A stretch of DNA of 64,000 nt from Panorpa germanica (taxonomy: Eukaryota; Arthropoda; Insecta; Mecoptera; Panorpidae): NCBI GenBank assembly GCA_963678705.1, contig OY783216.1, positions 7,812,001 through 7,876,000 of the forward strand, read 5' to 3'. The translations under genes were made by a program, and so were the position numbers. The notes below the pieces were generated by a model that was not told where the DNA came from, ran no database searches, and worked only from the letters and a program-made list of their open reading frames with translations. Shown in pieces: positions 45,222 through 56,652 of this stretch. Numbering within the stretch: position 1 is the stretch's first letter; each line of letters begins with the position of its first letter.

Positions 45222-46168
45222 TTATAGAAATGTAAACCACTAGATAAGTGTATCTATACTTAGTCGTAGGATTATAGAAAAAAAATAGATATCACTAGAT
45301 CACTCTTATTTGTAGGTGACATGCATTGCATTATAGTTAACGAATGAGAACAACCAAACTTAGAAATATAGCGCCAGTTCGTGAAACGAACCTTTAAACG
45401 TGTCTAATCTCGCATTCAGTGTTCCACACTATGATAAACCTCTTACATAGAGACGTAAATCCTCTATTAAACAACAGTAGTGTAACTACGCGAGTTCCAG
45501 AATATTTTGTGGTGGGGAAAACAGTTAAAACTTTTACAGGGGTATGTGTTGTACTTTCTAGAGGGTATTTGAATAAGGATAACAACTTTAACAACTTTAA
45601 CTGTTATCTCAACAATTATTTACCTGGAACTCGCTTAGTTACTCTACTAACAATATTGAACTAAGGTAGACTAGTAATTTATAACTTGCGAGATATTAAT
45701 GTAACAAATTTTACCATTTTCAAGACCGAATTTAACTCACAATGTTTCTATTTTTTAATTTCTGTCATAGAGACATCTCGCGGCATCTTGAGCACTCTTT
45801 CCATTTACGTTTCTTTTCCTTAAGTGACCATGTAATATCCAATATTCCTCACAATTTATTTCTTCCATTTTCAAAGGCTACAATCAATTAAATCTAATAA
45901 AAGTTCATCCATTCCCTAATGAATGTACACCGTCATATTAAAATGTGTTAACAAAACAGCCATAAAATCAATTTCATAATCGATACAGAAATATCTCAGC
46001 AGAGAGCTGACCCCATGTTGAGAACGCGAACGAACGAGACGAGATCCGTCTGACCCAGGTTATCACCAAACCAAATCGGAACTTTTCAATTTAAAACACA
46101 CAGCTCTTAGCTCTTATAACTGGATTTCAAATTAACTTCTGCAACTCATTATATTATCAAACATCTGC

Positions 46169-46734
46169 TATAGTTCAAATTACGAGAGTTCGATGGTCAT
46201 AATATATGGCCATGGTATAAATCTACGATATTATGGTGAATTTGATCTTATTCCTTCCTATATAAACGTAAGAAACCATATTTCTTTAATTGGTGACATT
46301 GACCATTATACCGTCATTGTAGTGTGTGTACTCCAACAAGTAACGTTGTAAGGAATAACGATCAACACAGTTGATATTTGGATCTGACAGAATTCACTGT
46401 GCATAATGTTAGGTTATAATAAAATTAGATAAAAATGAATTGACAATTTAAGTAACAAATTATAAATATCGTTTCTTTGATTTCAGTTAAGATAGTATGA
46501 TTTAAGTTAAACAGTGTAATTATTATAATGTGTATGTAAATTACTAAAATAAAAGTCTTTGATTTCAGAGCAACACATAAGTTTGTTTAAAAATTTACCT
46601 AAAAAATTCCTAACATGTCTTAATACATTATAAAAAGAATTATTGAGACAGTGCTTTTTCATCGAATCGCAAATTTATACGACACAATTTGTTTTAAGCA
46701 AGAGTCACCGTCGCACTCTCGTAATTTGAACTAG
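46169..46734. mobile_element. TIR element family B, about 565 bp
   Basis: Left end TATAGTTCAAATTACGAGAG + TTCGATGGT; right end, inverted, CTAGTTCAAATTACGAGAGT + GCGACGGT. Arms about 28 bp with few mismatches. No transposase frame. Internal sequence recurs at 19430-19575, the right end recurs at about 56600-56652, and the left end recurs at 13-41. TA at the outer edge fits a Tc1/mariner-like MITE. Confidence 0.7.
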
Positions 46735-48378
46735 ACCAAAATAAAGACCAAATAAGAAAGAAAGAGACAAATATAATGTAGTTGTTCTATATAATTCCAT
46801 AGCGTGGTAAACGATGATAATTCTTAAGTAATTATATCTTGATAAATAACTTATATAACAATAATTAAAAATTTAAAATGTATAATAATATTAACTTGTA
46901 ACGTGATGGCAAATTATTAGAAAGTTGATGAAGTTTTAAAAATATGATTTGCGAGACGTTAAATGCTATTAGTTGTCTGGAAGAGTTATCGGCTGAGAAA
47001 TCGAAAGAACATGACAGAGTTTATGAGCCTGAGCAATTAGTTAACATACGTAGTAGACATTGAGGAGGTTAGAACATTTAATAGAACTGGAGTGTGGGTA
47101 ATTTTGTCCTAAACATAATTTTTTTGGGGTTATACTCAGAAAAATTCGCCTACCCCTTCCTTAAACGATAGCGATTAGTTTCTTTTAAACAATTTTCCAT
47201 CTTAATAAGACAATATGAGTACATCTTGCTATAAACAAAGCGCTTATAAATCTGTATTCCATAGAACTAACACACTAATGATATTAACTGTTAACTGCAT
47301 CAACGGTATCTAACTGTCTCTATCATATCGCAAAATATTTCGCATTGGGATCATTCTTGTCATACCGCAGACTGTGAGATCAACGCTCCGAATCTGTTGC
47401 ATTCCCGATCAGAGTTCAAACGCGATGACGTTCCATCCATCGATTCATCTTCCAGGTAAACGTGTAAAGCACGCGGCTGGACAACCGAGTCTATAGTCTA
47501 TACCAGTGATCGATTGAATGATGATCACCAGAACAAAACACTCTTTGAGTATTCGTGCTTTATTAATGTATATGTTATAATGTATAAGACAAATTGATGT
47601 TGAAACGTTACAAATTAAAACGTTCATTGTTATAAATTACATCGGGCATTGAAGCTTTTAAGAACACAATCTAACAGCGGGAGCTAACGTGCGATAAACA
47701 ACACCACAGAATTTTTACTTTAGGGATCACTTTTTACAACCCACGTACTTAAACTGATGGCTAGATTTTCTATATGAATAATCAGACCATGTTTAATTTC
47801 TTTTATCCTTGAAAGTACACTGTGTTCTAATAAAATATGTAATGTTGTATTTCACTCACACTCATTTTGTTGTAACGAGTGTGAGCGAAACAAAAATTGT
47901 ACTATAGCAATATTGTACGCGTGACAACGTTCTGTCATATTGAATTGGCGATACAGTGGGTGAGGGCATTGACGCTTTACGCTAAAAAAGCTGATGAAAA
48001 AGCTAGCTGGCTTAATTGTTATTTGTATAACTGATAGATACTGAATTGCGCCACTATAAAGAAGAGCACTTACAATTTTGAACATATTTCTTAAACGTAT
48101 TGTAGTTTATAAACATAACATATATCGTTGAAAGGATTTTTAACGTTCTACCACTCTTATTTAGATACTTTTTTAATAAAATAAATATAACATATCACAA
48201 TTCAACCATTAGTTTATGAATTACAGTGCTAACTGGCATAATTATTTAGCATATTTTTTAACGTACGACTATACTAAATGCATGTTAAATTAAACCAAGC
48301 TTAAAATATTCACCCTAGGTCACATTCTATAAACGTTAACGGTCACAGTTTTGACGATTTAATGCAACTAATATCCAT

Positions 48379-48627
48379 CTAACATTTCATGATCTTCTCC
48401 ATGATCCTGATCAATTGAGTCTTCGTGTAATTTTCGATCACGCTGTCCGTTGCAGTAGAGTCAGAATCTGAGTCTGACTGATTTCCTTCGCGTGGGCAGC
48501 ACATCACTGCATCAGTGCGCATGCGCCTTACTGTATGACTTATGGATTCGTCTGTACGATGACTTGACTTGTTTTGTAGCCTGTTGTTCCACAGTGTTGA
48601 ACCACGGGAGGGCGTGACCTCTGCCAT
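48379..48627 (-). CDS. hypothetical 82-residue protein, doubtful
   Basis: Minus-strand frame from ATG 48627: starts MAEVTPSRGSTLWNNRLQNK, has an acidic serine run (NQSDSDSDSTATDS) and ends with IENYTKTQLIRIMEKIMKC. The segment is higher in GC than its surroundings and lies about 480 bp upstream of the first clear dar1 exon, on the other strand. It could be a small divergent gene or, on the plus strand, part of a dar1 promoter or 5' UTR exon. It contains a palindromic TGCGCATGCGC word. No domain recognised. Confidence 0.3.
   Translation of the reverse strand: MAEVTPSRGSTLWNNRLQNKSSHRTDESISHTVRRMRTDAVMCCPREGNQSDSDSDSTATDSVIENYTKTQLIRIMEKIMKC
48516..48527. promoter_or_regulatory. NRF-1/ewg-like palindromic site
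   Basis: TGCGCATGCGCC matches the YGCGCAYGCGCR consensus. It lies 0.6 kb upstream of the first visible dar1 exon. Function inferred only from the motif. Confidence 0.3.
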
Positions 48628-49110
48628 GGCACAACACTAATTACCATACAATGTACTCGACACTACAACCATCCATCCACCTCACAACAAAAGAAACGTC
48701 ATTTGCTGTTATCCCTATTCACTCTCTCTCTCCCCTTTCTTTTCTCTTCCATCTCTCTTCTTCTTACAATCGATGGACAATGACTTGATATACAACGTTG
48801 GACAAAGTGGATGAAGTATAATTGATTAATTGACAATTTGTTACTGTGTGTGAATATGACATGTAATGTCATGTTTTGATTTCTTTCATTACTCTTTAAA
48901 CCACGCCCTTGTTAAGGCAAGGACACTTTCAAATGTTCTTTTAAACTTTCAAGAAATTTGCATAAAAATGTGTTTGTAATATCTTATAAATTTCTTTCAA
49001 AATGTGATTCTTCAGCAATCAAACATTTTGTATAAATTAAATCATCTCATTTACTTTTAAGTAAGATTCATTAATTGCCAATATGTTAATGGATGTTTTC
49101 TGTTTTCCAG
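48628..49110. other. dar1 intron 3' end or upstream region
   Basis: Holds a CTCT-rich tract (48720-48768) and ends with the splice acceptor TGTTTTCCAG at 49101-49110. Confidence 0.5.
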
Positions 49111-52100
49111 ACAAACGAGATCGACACGTTCAAACAGGAACTGGAAAGGTTGCAGCGCTACGACGTGACAGATCCCGACCTAGATCTAGATTCCGTAAAA
49201 CCTGGACGCCAAATCGACGACTACTTTGACCAATCATCTGGTAGCTCAGGCATTTACGGACGTCCCCTTCATTCTGGGATGTCCTCTTATGTTTCCATGC
49301 GAAGTGGTTCTAGTGGTGATGATGATGTGTTCTTAAGACCTCCACTTTGGGAAGATATTGCTTCAAGTATTCAAAATATTGATCCGGAAAATGCTGATAT
49401 GTTGGGAACACTAGCAGCTGCTGCAACTCATGTTAAATTGGAAGCTCCTGATGATCCAATGATGGGACCTTTACCTTCACCACTGTTAAGCCCTTTGGAA
49501 ATTAAAACAGAGAAATGTCAGCAACCTACATTACACATCATGGGAACGCCTGTGTCACCGTACAACAATCAGCATCATCAACAAGCCTTCCACATACCCA
49601 GTCAACACAATTCACATCACCAGGTAAGATTTAATGGTACTTTGATAGGATAATCCGGGAATAAGTAATGCAACATTCATATGTTCTCATTCAAAAGTTG
49701 ACGTGTTTTTAGAAACAAATCTTCCAAACGAACGTGACTTTCATATAGATTTATGCAATCTTTAAACAGTATATTCTTGTTATATTATATAAAGATATGA
49801 CGAAACATTACTTGCGTTGCGTTATCACATGGTATAGATTGAGACTTGAAAAAATTACATTAAAAAAATATTCTATCTTCGTTGTAGACCCAGATCCAAA
49901 TGTTAAACTGTATTACTTAATTTATAACTTTTTTTAAACATATAATATTGTCTGAGTGAATACGTAGTACCGACAAAGCATGCTGATGGACGAAGTTAAA
50001 TGTTATTTCAGTTTAGACGTATACCAATTGTTTTTTTATTACAGGGCTACCACAACAAACACTACGTAACGAACTCAGGGCCCTCAATTGGAGCTCCACA
50101 TAGTCCTCTATATCCTGCAATGCCATTATCAAGATTGATGTATGTACCACCATTAACACCTCCCAGTTCTGATCCAGGAAGCCCTGGAAATCCGTTACAG
50201 GTAAGTTCTTAATATATGTAGACTGCAGCGCATGCTTAGAACACGAACCTAAAAGCTCTAAAAGCTCTTTTATACTAATTTTTTTTTTCTTAATCAGGGT
50301 CCGCCGCGACGAACACCTCCTCCTCCATACCCTGCGCCTAGTTCAATGATACCAAATCACCCACCACCTGCACACCCAAATCATCAGAATAATCATCAAC
50401 AGAATCATCACACTACTACACCAGTAAATCATGGTGTTCATCATAGCCACAATAATCATCTGGTGCAAACGCAGCCCCAAAATAACCACCTGCATTCGGC
50501 GGTGACGCCCACGGCAAGGGCGACTGGAAACCACCACGTGAGCGCGAAATTTAGCAGGAGAAATAATCCAGAACTAGAGAAGAGACGGGTTCATCACTGC
50601 GACTTTCTAGGTAAGTCGATCTATATTGTTTGTTTTAATTTATATATGCTATAAACATACATCTGGAACATTCCTTGAATAATATTGCGCAGTACATAAT
50701 ATTTTCTAACAGAATTATAAATGAATATTCCAAGTTCTTTAGATATGAATTAATGAATCAATTAATCAAAGCATTTTCTATAATTGTTCAATTAACTATA
50801 TGAATTATTTTTCTTTAAAGTTTTTAAAATAAAAAAGGCTTTTATCGTCGATTTCTAATCAAACAGTAAGTTAGTTCACTGATGAAATACAGTTGCTTGG
50901 TGCCCGAGGGCTGAATCCAACGCAACGTTAAGTCTGCATGGACAGACACACACACACACAGCAGACAGAGAGACAGACAAGTCGGTGGATGAACGGTACA
51001 CGAAGAGAACATAACAGAAATGCGTGCGAATTACAGACAACTGTTTTGTCTATAAAAAACACTGCGAGGAAAGTACGAGTTCAAATACGAGTACGTTTCA
51101 AAGGAACACAGTTCGAAATGAGTAAGAACTTGTACAGCAAGTGTTCTGCAGAGTTCACAATTGCTAACGGTGTTACGAAAGCACTTGTAATATATTTTAG
51201 ACCCCAGAGAGAAAGATTTAAAATTAGATGTACAGTAGGAGCAGATAATCAAATTAATTGTGATGGCAAACAAACCCAGAAAATACAGCGCTTGGTCCAG
51301 TAATATAGATTGCTGTGAAGCATAAATGCACTCGGCCACAGTGTCATCTTTTTGTATAAAAATCTGTAGTAAATTTCAAAGAATATTTAAAAGTGCATTC
51401 TAGGCTACACCTTATAAATTGCAAAATTTATTGTTTAGCTCACCGATCATATATCTATACAGTAAAGTATAGAGGGCCCAAATGATGGGTAAAGATTTTT
51501 CACAAAAAGAATAAAGACGCTCGCATTAAATTAAAATAATTATATATTGATTATGAGCCACTTTGAAATAATAGAATTTTCAATGAAAAGAAATGGGACA
51601 GAAGTAATGGTCATAAGGTTTTATAATCTTTCTATCGTGAACGAATCTTTAATCACTTAGCCGGAAATGCGTTACGGTGCTACAGAAAGCATAAAGAATA
51701 ATACTTTTTTGTCCTCCAGAGAGATGATGTACGACATTCCTCACATTTCTACATTTGTGACCGCAAATAAGGCAATCACGTGACTTGTATAAACTGAATA
51801 ATGCAGAAAATTACAAAAACAGAGCGGACGGTCAGTCGTTAATCTGTGGTCACATGTTGATAAGGAAATAACGTTTTATAAACATACGAGTTATTAGAGA
51901 TCTTATTATAAGAAAGACACTTTGAATAGCATTAGGTTCTTCTTAAACAAACAAATACAGTTCGTATTTTATTTTCTTAAAATAAAAATAGAATGTTCAA
52001 TTTAGTATTGTTTTGCTCAGAGCACAAAAGTTAAAAGTAATTTTTAAATTTTCATTAAAGTGCCCTACTTTGCAGTGACATAGCTCCGTCCCTGTAAGAC

Positions 52101-55100
52101 ACACAAAAAAATATTGTATACGAAACTTGTAGGGAATTGAGTCCTCAATAACTTTGATAATAACTATTTTTATCATAGGAGGCACTAGTATCGAGATATT
52201 GCCAATAAACAGTTTTTGGCCGCCGCTTACGTCGCCCGTGTCGAATAACTTGGAACAGCCCTAACTTTACAACATGTCCAAATGTTAGAACTACCAGCCC
52301 TCGTGTCAGGTAAAAGTGTAAAGTTCCCGGGACTATAATACAACAATTATTAGGAATACGGATTAGATTTATTTGTTCTCTAGAACTATTTTTAATCTTA
52401 AGTACAGGAAATGTGTCTATGTTTAGTACAAGAAGCAGAGTAATTGATGAATCCATCTATTTTAACTGTATCTGTCTTAAATTGAAGACATACTTTATGT
52501 AGTTTTAACAACAATATTGCAGTAGTATTCTGCATTCTATTTAAATACTACAAGTGATTCAGTTCAGATAAATAGCGCTTGTTTAAATTCACATATGTAA
52601 CTCAGAATATAATTTCAACAACCAGTAGTATTCTCTTTGCTGTCTTTGTTGATATTTATTTAATGCAGTTAAAACACTTACAGCTTATTCGTATTGAGTA
52701 CAACCGACATAAGTGAAATTACAATAATTAAAATGACAAACATTTTTCTGTACAATGGATATCGATTTATAGCCAATGACAGTTAATGTCTATACAGCAA
52801 TAAGAAACGTCACAACTCACAAAAGACGGACGGACGAATATTTATTATTTATTTCTAAGTAAATGAATGAATGATTTGTTATGTTCTTGTACTTTCTTTT
52901 CTCGCGGTACTATTTGTTGGATGTTGGTTACTTTGGTTTGGTTTGGTTTGGTTAGGTTGGTAGTCCGTCGGTTAGTATTAGATGCAGTGAACGGTCAACA
53001 CGTGCAAGTCTAGAAGTCTACTGAAGAGTGTTGAGTGTAGAACACAGTTTCTAAACCTTTAAGAAAGTCACGAAATATACTTGATTTTAATAATCGGGAT
53101 ACCAAAATCACTAACTTTAAAGATATGTTTATAATAGAATAGTTTCATGGAAAATTTATACTTGCAAAACTGTAACTGCAATTTTTTTCTATAAGAATGC
53201 AACTTCTTTCAACACAATTGATTATTGGCTTTTGCAGATTCTAGTAATTCACAAAATATCAGCAATCTTACTTCTTCTTTTATATTATTAAGCCTCTATC
53301 TCGTTTTCCTAACTAAAAATTCTTTTAAACTTAGTTAGCGCCTGCGAACTACGTGGCTCCACGTGGTAAGAGATTAGGTAGACATATTAGGTAGTGCTAA
53401 GTAAGAGCAGTAGTGAGCTAGAGATTAAGCTACCCAAGAAGAAAAGCATTCTTTGGCTTAACTAAAAGAGATATTTTCCAATATCCAATAATCGGTCTTG
53501 TTTATCTTGTACACAATCATTTAAAATAGTTTTGTTAACAGAAAGCACAAAATGTGTTCTGCTCTTCTGGAATAGGAACAAACTACGTTCCATCCGAGAG
53601 GTGTGACGTGGATGCGTCTTAAAACCCTTCGCTAGACATTAGACAGCTAATGCAGGTTTCACACCAGAGAGACAGTTCTTAAAACATTTTTGTCTTTTGT
53701 TGCTGTTTTAGTAAACAAAACACATTCCCATCTGGAGTCAGTAAGAACAAAGGATAACACGTTTGTTGTTGGTTTTTAGTCTGCTGGTTTGAACACGCAG
53801 TTTTGTTTTTTGTGAACATATGGGCTTTTCAGTTGTTGTGTATCATGTTTATAATTTTTATGAGACACACAGAAAAACACTAAAAACATAAACCAGTCTG
53901 TTCAACTGTTTTAATTGTGTTTTTTGACAACAAAACTGTTTTCAAAACTGTCTTTCTGGTGTGAAACCGGCATAATAAGGTTTCTAATGATTCTATGAGA
54001 CACTACAACTTCACTTGAGAACCACTGGTGTGTAGTGTCGACATATCGCTACAAAGAACGGACAACGAACAAAAACATGGAAACCGTAAACGTGAACGTG
54101 ATCGTGAGCTGCTACAACAACCGCGCGCGGTTGCGTTGCGTTCCGGCCAACGTGTATTATTTATGAATGAAGATGCGAAACATAAAGCTTGTATTAAGTA
54201 GAAAATAAACACAAAGATGTGTACACACACACACACACATACAGTGACTCACACATATAAACAGCTACACGTACAGATGAATGGAATGCGCTAGCAAAAC
54301 CTAGAAACCTACAATTTTGTCAAATATTTAACAGCAGCGAAAATATTGTACATCGTATGTGGTCTAATAGATATTGAATGAACACAGCATCTCTCAGGAG
54401 AGTAGCAGTGTATATTTACACGGGTATGGCTCCATCCATGACAACAAATGACTGCGCGCATATGATTATGGAAGATGTAGGAAACATCTCAAAGAAAAAT
54501 TATTTTTTAAAATATAAAGAACAAATAATGAGAAGATGCGCAAATGTTGAAGTCATAATCTCTTTGGATTCGATTTCTCAACTGTTAGTATATTTTATCA
54601 CATTTATTACCTTAAACTACAATGAAATACAAGTCAATATCAAATAACATTATGACACCTACTGATATCTTGTAAAATATATGCATCCATCTGAGAAAAA
54701 ACACTTAGGCCCGGTTTTATGGTTCGTCTTACAACCGAACTAAATAGCTAACTCCCGAATTAAACGAAAAATGGGTTTTATGGTCAAGGGTTAACGCTAA
54801 CTCGGAACTAAAATCACGGAGTAAGATATCCCGTCATAAATCAAGGTAATAATATTTAACCCGGAGTAAGTGTGCAACAGAGATAAAATATCATGCTATC
54901 TCAGCCAGTTTAGCTATCATTATTATAATATTTTAGGTTATAATATTAAATTATTGTTTATTATGAATGTTGTGAGTGACCTTAATCAATTATCAATAAC
55001 AGATGATGAGGAAGATCAGCTATTATACAAATATAGTACTAAGTTGAGAAATCCGTCATTTTTAAAACAATAATTAAACTGAATCTTGCATTCCCATGGA

Positions 55101-55942
55101 TTTACAACTGTAAACAAATATTCGAATTTCTTAAAATATGGTTTACGTCTCTACTAACTGACTCCGGATTAAATTTGGACCATAAAACCCGATACAAAAA
55201 TAAGTACCGAACTAAGCTAACTCGGGGTTTCGTAACCCCGAAGTAAATAAAAGACCATAAAACCGGCCCTTACAGGATGTAATGACAGATGATCCAATTA
55301 AAGATTTTGACAGGCATACCTGTTCAACAAGGTACTAGGCAAATATAATTCGAGGTTTTTTAATCGCTGTAAAACTAAATGTTTAATTACAAGTAATTAC
55401 GCGCTAAACACAGTTACGTGTAATAAAGGTTTATCTAACATAACAAAAGTTACCTTTTACGTGAAAAATGTTACCCAAAATACTATGTTTTGTGAATTAT
55501 CTAACTGGTATTTGAAAAATTGATTTGAACTTTGGTTGAAAATTTACAATTCCTAAAACATCTTTTCGTATTAAGGTATGTTCAATATCTTGACATGAAT
55601 TCGCCCTTTCAAGTCTGAAACCTTTCAACTTTTCATTCAATTTAAACATATGTCAATTGTCATTTGAAAGCTTCCTGGTTTTAGATCTAACTGCGTAACA
55701 TTTTATTCCATTTTATGTTTCTGTCACTCTTATTAAATTCATTGGACAGATTGGCAGATGATATCCATCATCATGTTGCTCCTTGTCAGTAAAATAAGAT
55801 TTTATTTAGATAACGTTGAGAATATTACGACTTATATATACATAACTTTCTAATTTTCTAACAAATTCTAATTTTGTTTCAGGATGTACAAAAGTTTACA
55901 CAAAAAGTTCACACCTGAAAGCACACCAACGAATCCACACAG
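49111..55942 (+). CDS. dar1: Kruppel-like factor, KLF5/dar1 type, partial (4 internal exons)
   Basis: Sequence-specific transcription factor binding GC/CACCC boxes in the nucleus; the fly relative, dar1, shapes dendrites. Exons: 49111-49623, 50045-50200, 50298-50610, 55883-55942. All have GT-AG borders; phases 0/0/0/1/1 agree and give 347 codons plus one base. Exon 1 carries an acidic region with [20 protein letters not shown], probably the activation module, and a PLPSPLLSP run. Exon 2 carries [12 protein letters not shown]. Exon 3 has a PPPPY motif, a His/Asn-rich tract and the basic stretch [15 protein letters not shown]. Exon 4 completes finger 1: C-x4-C-x12-H-x3-H, with [20 protein letters not shown]. 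Fingers 2 and 3 should follow beyond 64000; no matching exon was seen before the end of the window. Coding before 49111 is not identified. [11 protein letters not shown] plus the [13 protein letters not shown] finger favour dar1/KLF5 over luna (KLF6/7). Confidence 0.85.
50156..50188 (+). other. dar1: encoded KLF5-like phosphodegron ([10 protein letters not shown])
   Basis: The translated [11 protein letters not shown] resembles the SPPSS/TPPSSEPGSP Cdc4 phosphodegron by which vertebrate KLF5 is recognised by FBXW7 after GSK3 phosphorylation. Thr-Pro-Pro-Ser-Ser followed by an acidic residue fits the (S/T)PxxS/E pattern. Function here is inferred. Confidence 0.55.
50316..50330 (+). other. dar1: encoded PPxY motif
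   Basis: Encodes PPPPY, a WW-domain ligand that lies near the degron, as in KLF5, where PPxY binds NEDD4-family ligases such as WWP1. It is in the exon immediately after the degron exon. Confidence 0.55.
53650..53973. mobile_element. GGTTTCACACC MITE, copy 2 (inverse orientation)
   Basis: Ends ATGCAGGTTTCACACCAGAG and, inverted, ATGCCGGTTTCACACCAGAA. The interior (CAAAACACATTCCCATCTGG, GTTTGTTGTTGGTTTTTAGT, GAGACACACAGAAAAACACT) is the reverse complement of 58571-58936. About 324 bp, non-coding. Confidence 0.9.
54708..55269. mobile_element. PIF/Harbinger-type MITE with TTA target duplication
   Basis: Ends GGCCCGGTTTTATGGT and, inverted, GGGCCGGTTTTATGGT. Flanked by TTA at 54705-54707 and 55270-55272; a 3-bp TTA/TAA duplication is the Harbinger signature. 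562 bp. Subterminal sequence repeats CTAACTC-type words near both ends (54748 and 55220). An internal frame (from ATG 54963: [20 protein letters not shown], 36 codons) may be a leftover of the parent element's coding region. Confidence 0.88.
55395..55500 (+). repeat. interspersed repeat family F, copy 3
   Basis: AACACAGTTACGTGTAATAA, GGTTTATCTAACATAACAAA and GTTACCTTTTACGTGAAAAA match 22590-22690 and the reverse complement of 3900-3995. It is just upstream of the zinc-finger exon, within the intron. Confidence 0.55.
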
Positions 55943-56218
55943 GTAAGTCGATTTAAAAGTTCCCGTAATTTCCATCTTCCATAATGACGTCATCGTGTGA
56001 ACATGAATCATATCCGTCCCGGTACAGGTTCGTAATAAGATCAACGCATTCATAATTCTTATCACGTAGGTAGCTACTCATACATTTCAAGTTTCAACAT
56101 GTTCTTGTCTTCTACGATGTACAGTTCAGTTCCACTTGATAGCAAGTCCACTGCGTTGACTGATAGCTGGTGATGTCTTCTATCAAATGAGGAAGCAGTG
56201 ATACTACTTAATGCACGC

Positions 56219-56231
56219 CGCGCATGCGCAC
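56219..56231. promoter_or_regulatory. NRF-1/ewg-like palindromic site
   Basis: CGCGCATGCGCAC, about 280 bp after the zinc-finger exon, in the intron. Motif only. Confidence 0.25.
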
Positions 56232-56484
56232 TTCTCATTTATTAAAACGGCATCACATTTTGTTGTTTCGTCATTGCGTTTATAAAATGTTATTGACTAT
56301 AAATTGCTGATGGTTAATATTGATAACGGCTGAAGCATTCTCAATAGTTTTTCGTCCCAGTTCAAGACGACGTGTGTGTTTCAATTTACTATTCTACCAC
56401 ATCGATATTTAATTGAATGTTAAAAAGAAAATTCAATGGGCTTTTGAACTCATATTTTATGAGTCGATGTTATAAATTAATATA

Positions 56485-56652
56485 TGTATATGGACGGTTT
56501 TATTTTATTAAATATCCTAACGTTGACGGAGTTATAGCTATATAAATATGAGTTTCAGTTTTGCCGCTTGTTTTAGATCTGCATAAGACGTCACGACCGG
56601 TTCGACTTGTTTTAAGTATAAGTCACTGCCGAACTCTCGTAATTTTGACTAT
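56485..56652 (+). repeat. hybrid copy linking repeat families B and D
   Basis: The left part (TTATTTTATTAAATATCCTA, TGACGGAGTTATAGC) matches family D. The right part (GACTTGTTTTAAGTATAAGT, then CGAACTCTCGTAATTTTGAC) matches the right end of the 46.2-kb TIR element. The two families may therefore be parts of one longer element. Confidence 0.5.

Larger units (their letters stand above)
43396..48378. other. gene-poor tract with transposon remnants
   Basis: Besides the elements listed separately, nothing is recognised. GC-richer patches at 44300-44500 and 44620-44700 have no long supported frame. At 47430-47457 ATGACGTTCCATCCATCG runs into CTTCCAG|GTAAAC, a possible exon end; its phase does not match the 49111 exon. 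Confidence 0.4.
50611..55882 (+). other. large dar1 intron splitting zinc finger 1
   Basis: Starts GTAAGTCG after the finger-1 Gly codon's first base and ends TTTTGTTTCAG. A 121-codon plus frame at 50938-51303 begins in a CA/GA simple repeat, and a 102-codon minus frame overlaps it, so neither is called. The intron holds a GGTTTCACACC MITE and a Harbinger-type MITE, a GGTTT run near 52935-52960 and a family F repeat. Confidence 0.7.

Noticed and set aside
47311-47457. Open segment ending MTFHPSIHLP before CTTCCAG|GTAAAC as an upstream dar1 exon
   Set aside because: It would end in phase 1 while the next clear exon at 49111 needs phase 0. There is no acceptor to bound it and no recognisable sequence.
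50938-51303. 121-codon plus-strand open frame inside the large dar1 intron
   Set aside because: It begins in a CA/GA simple repeat ([13 protein letters not shown]), is overlapped by a 102-codon minus frame, and shows no domain or flanking gene signals. Its length alone is not enough.
52935-52962. GGTTTGGTTTGGTTTGGTTAGG as interstitial insect telomere repeat
   Set aside because: The unit is mainly GGTTT with a single TTAGG, so it is a short simple repeat rather than (TTAGG)n.
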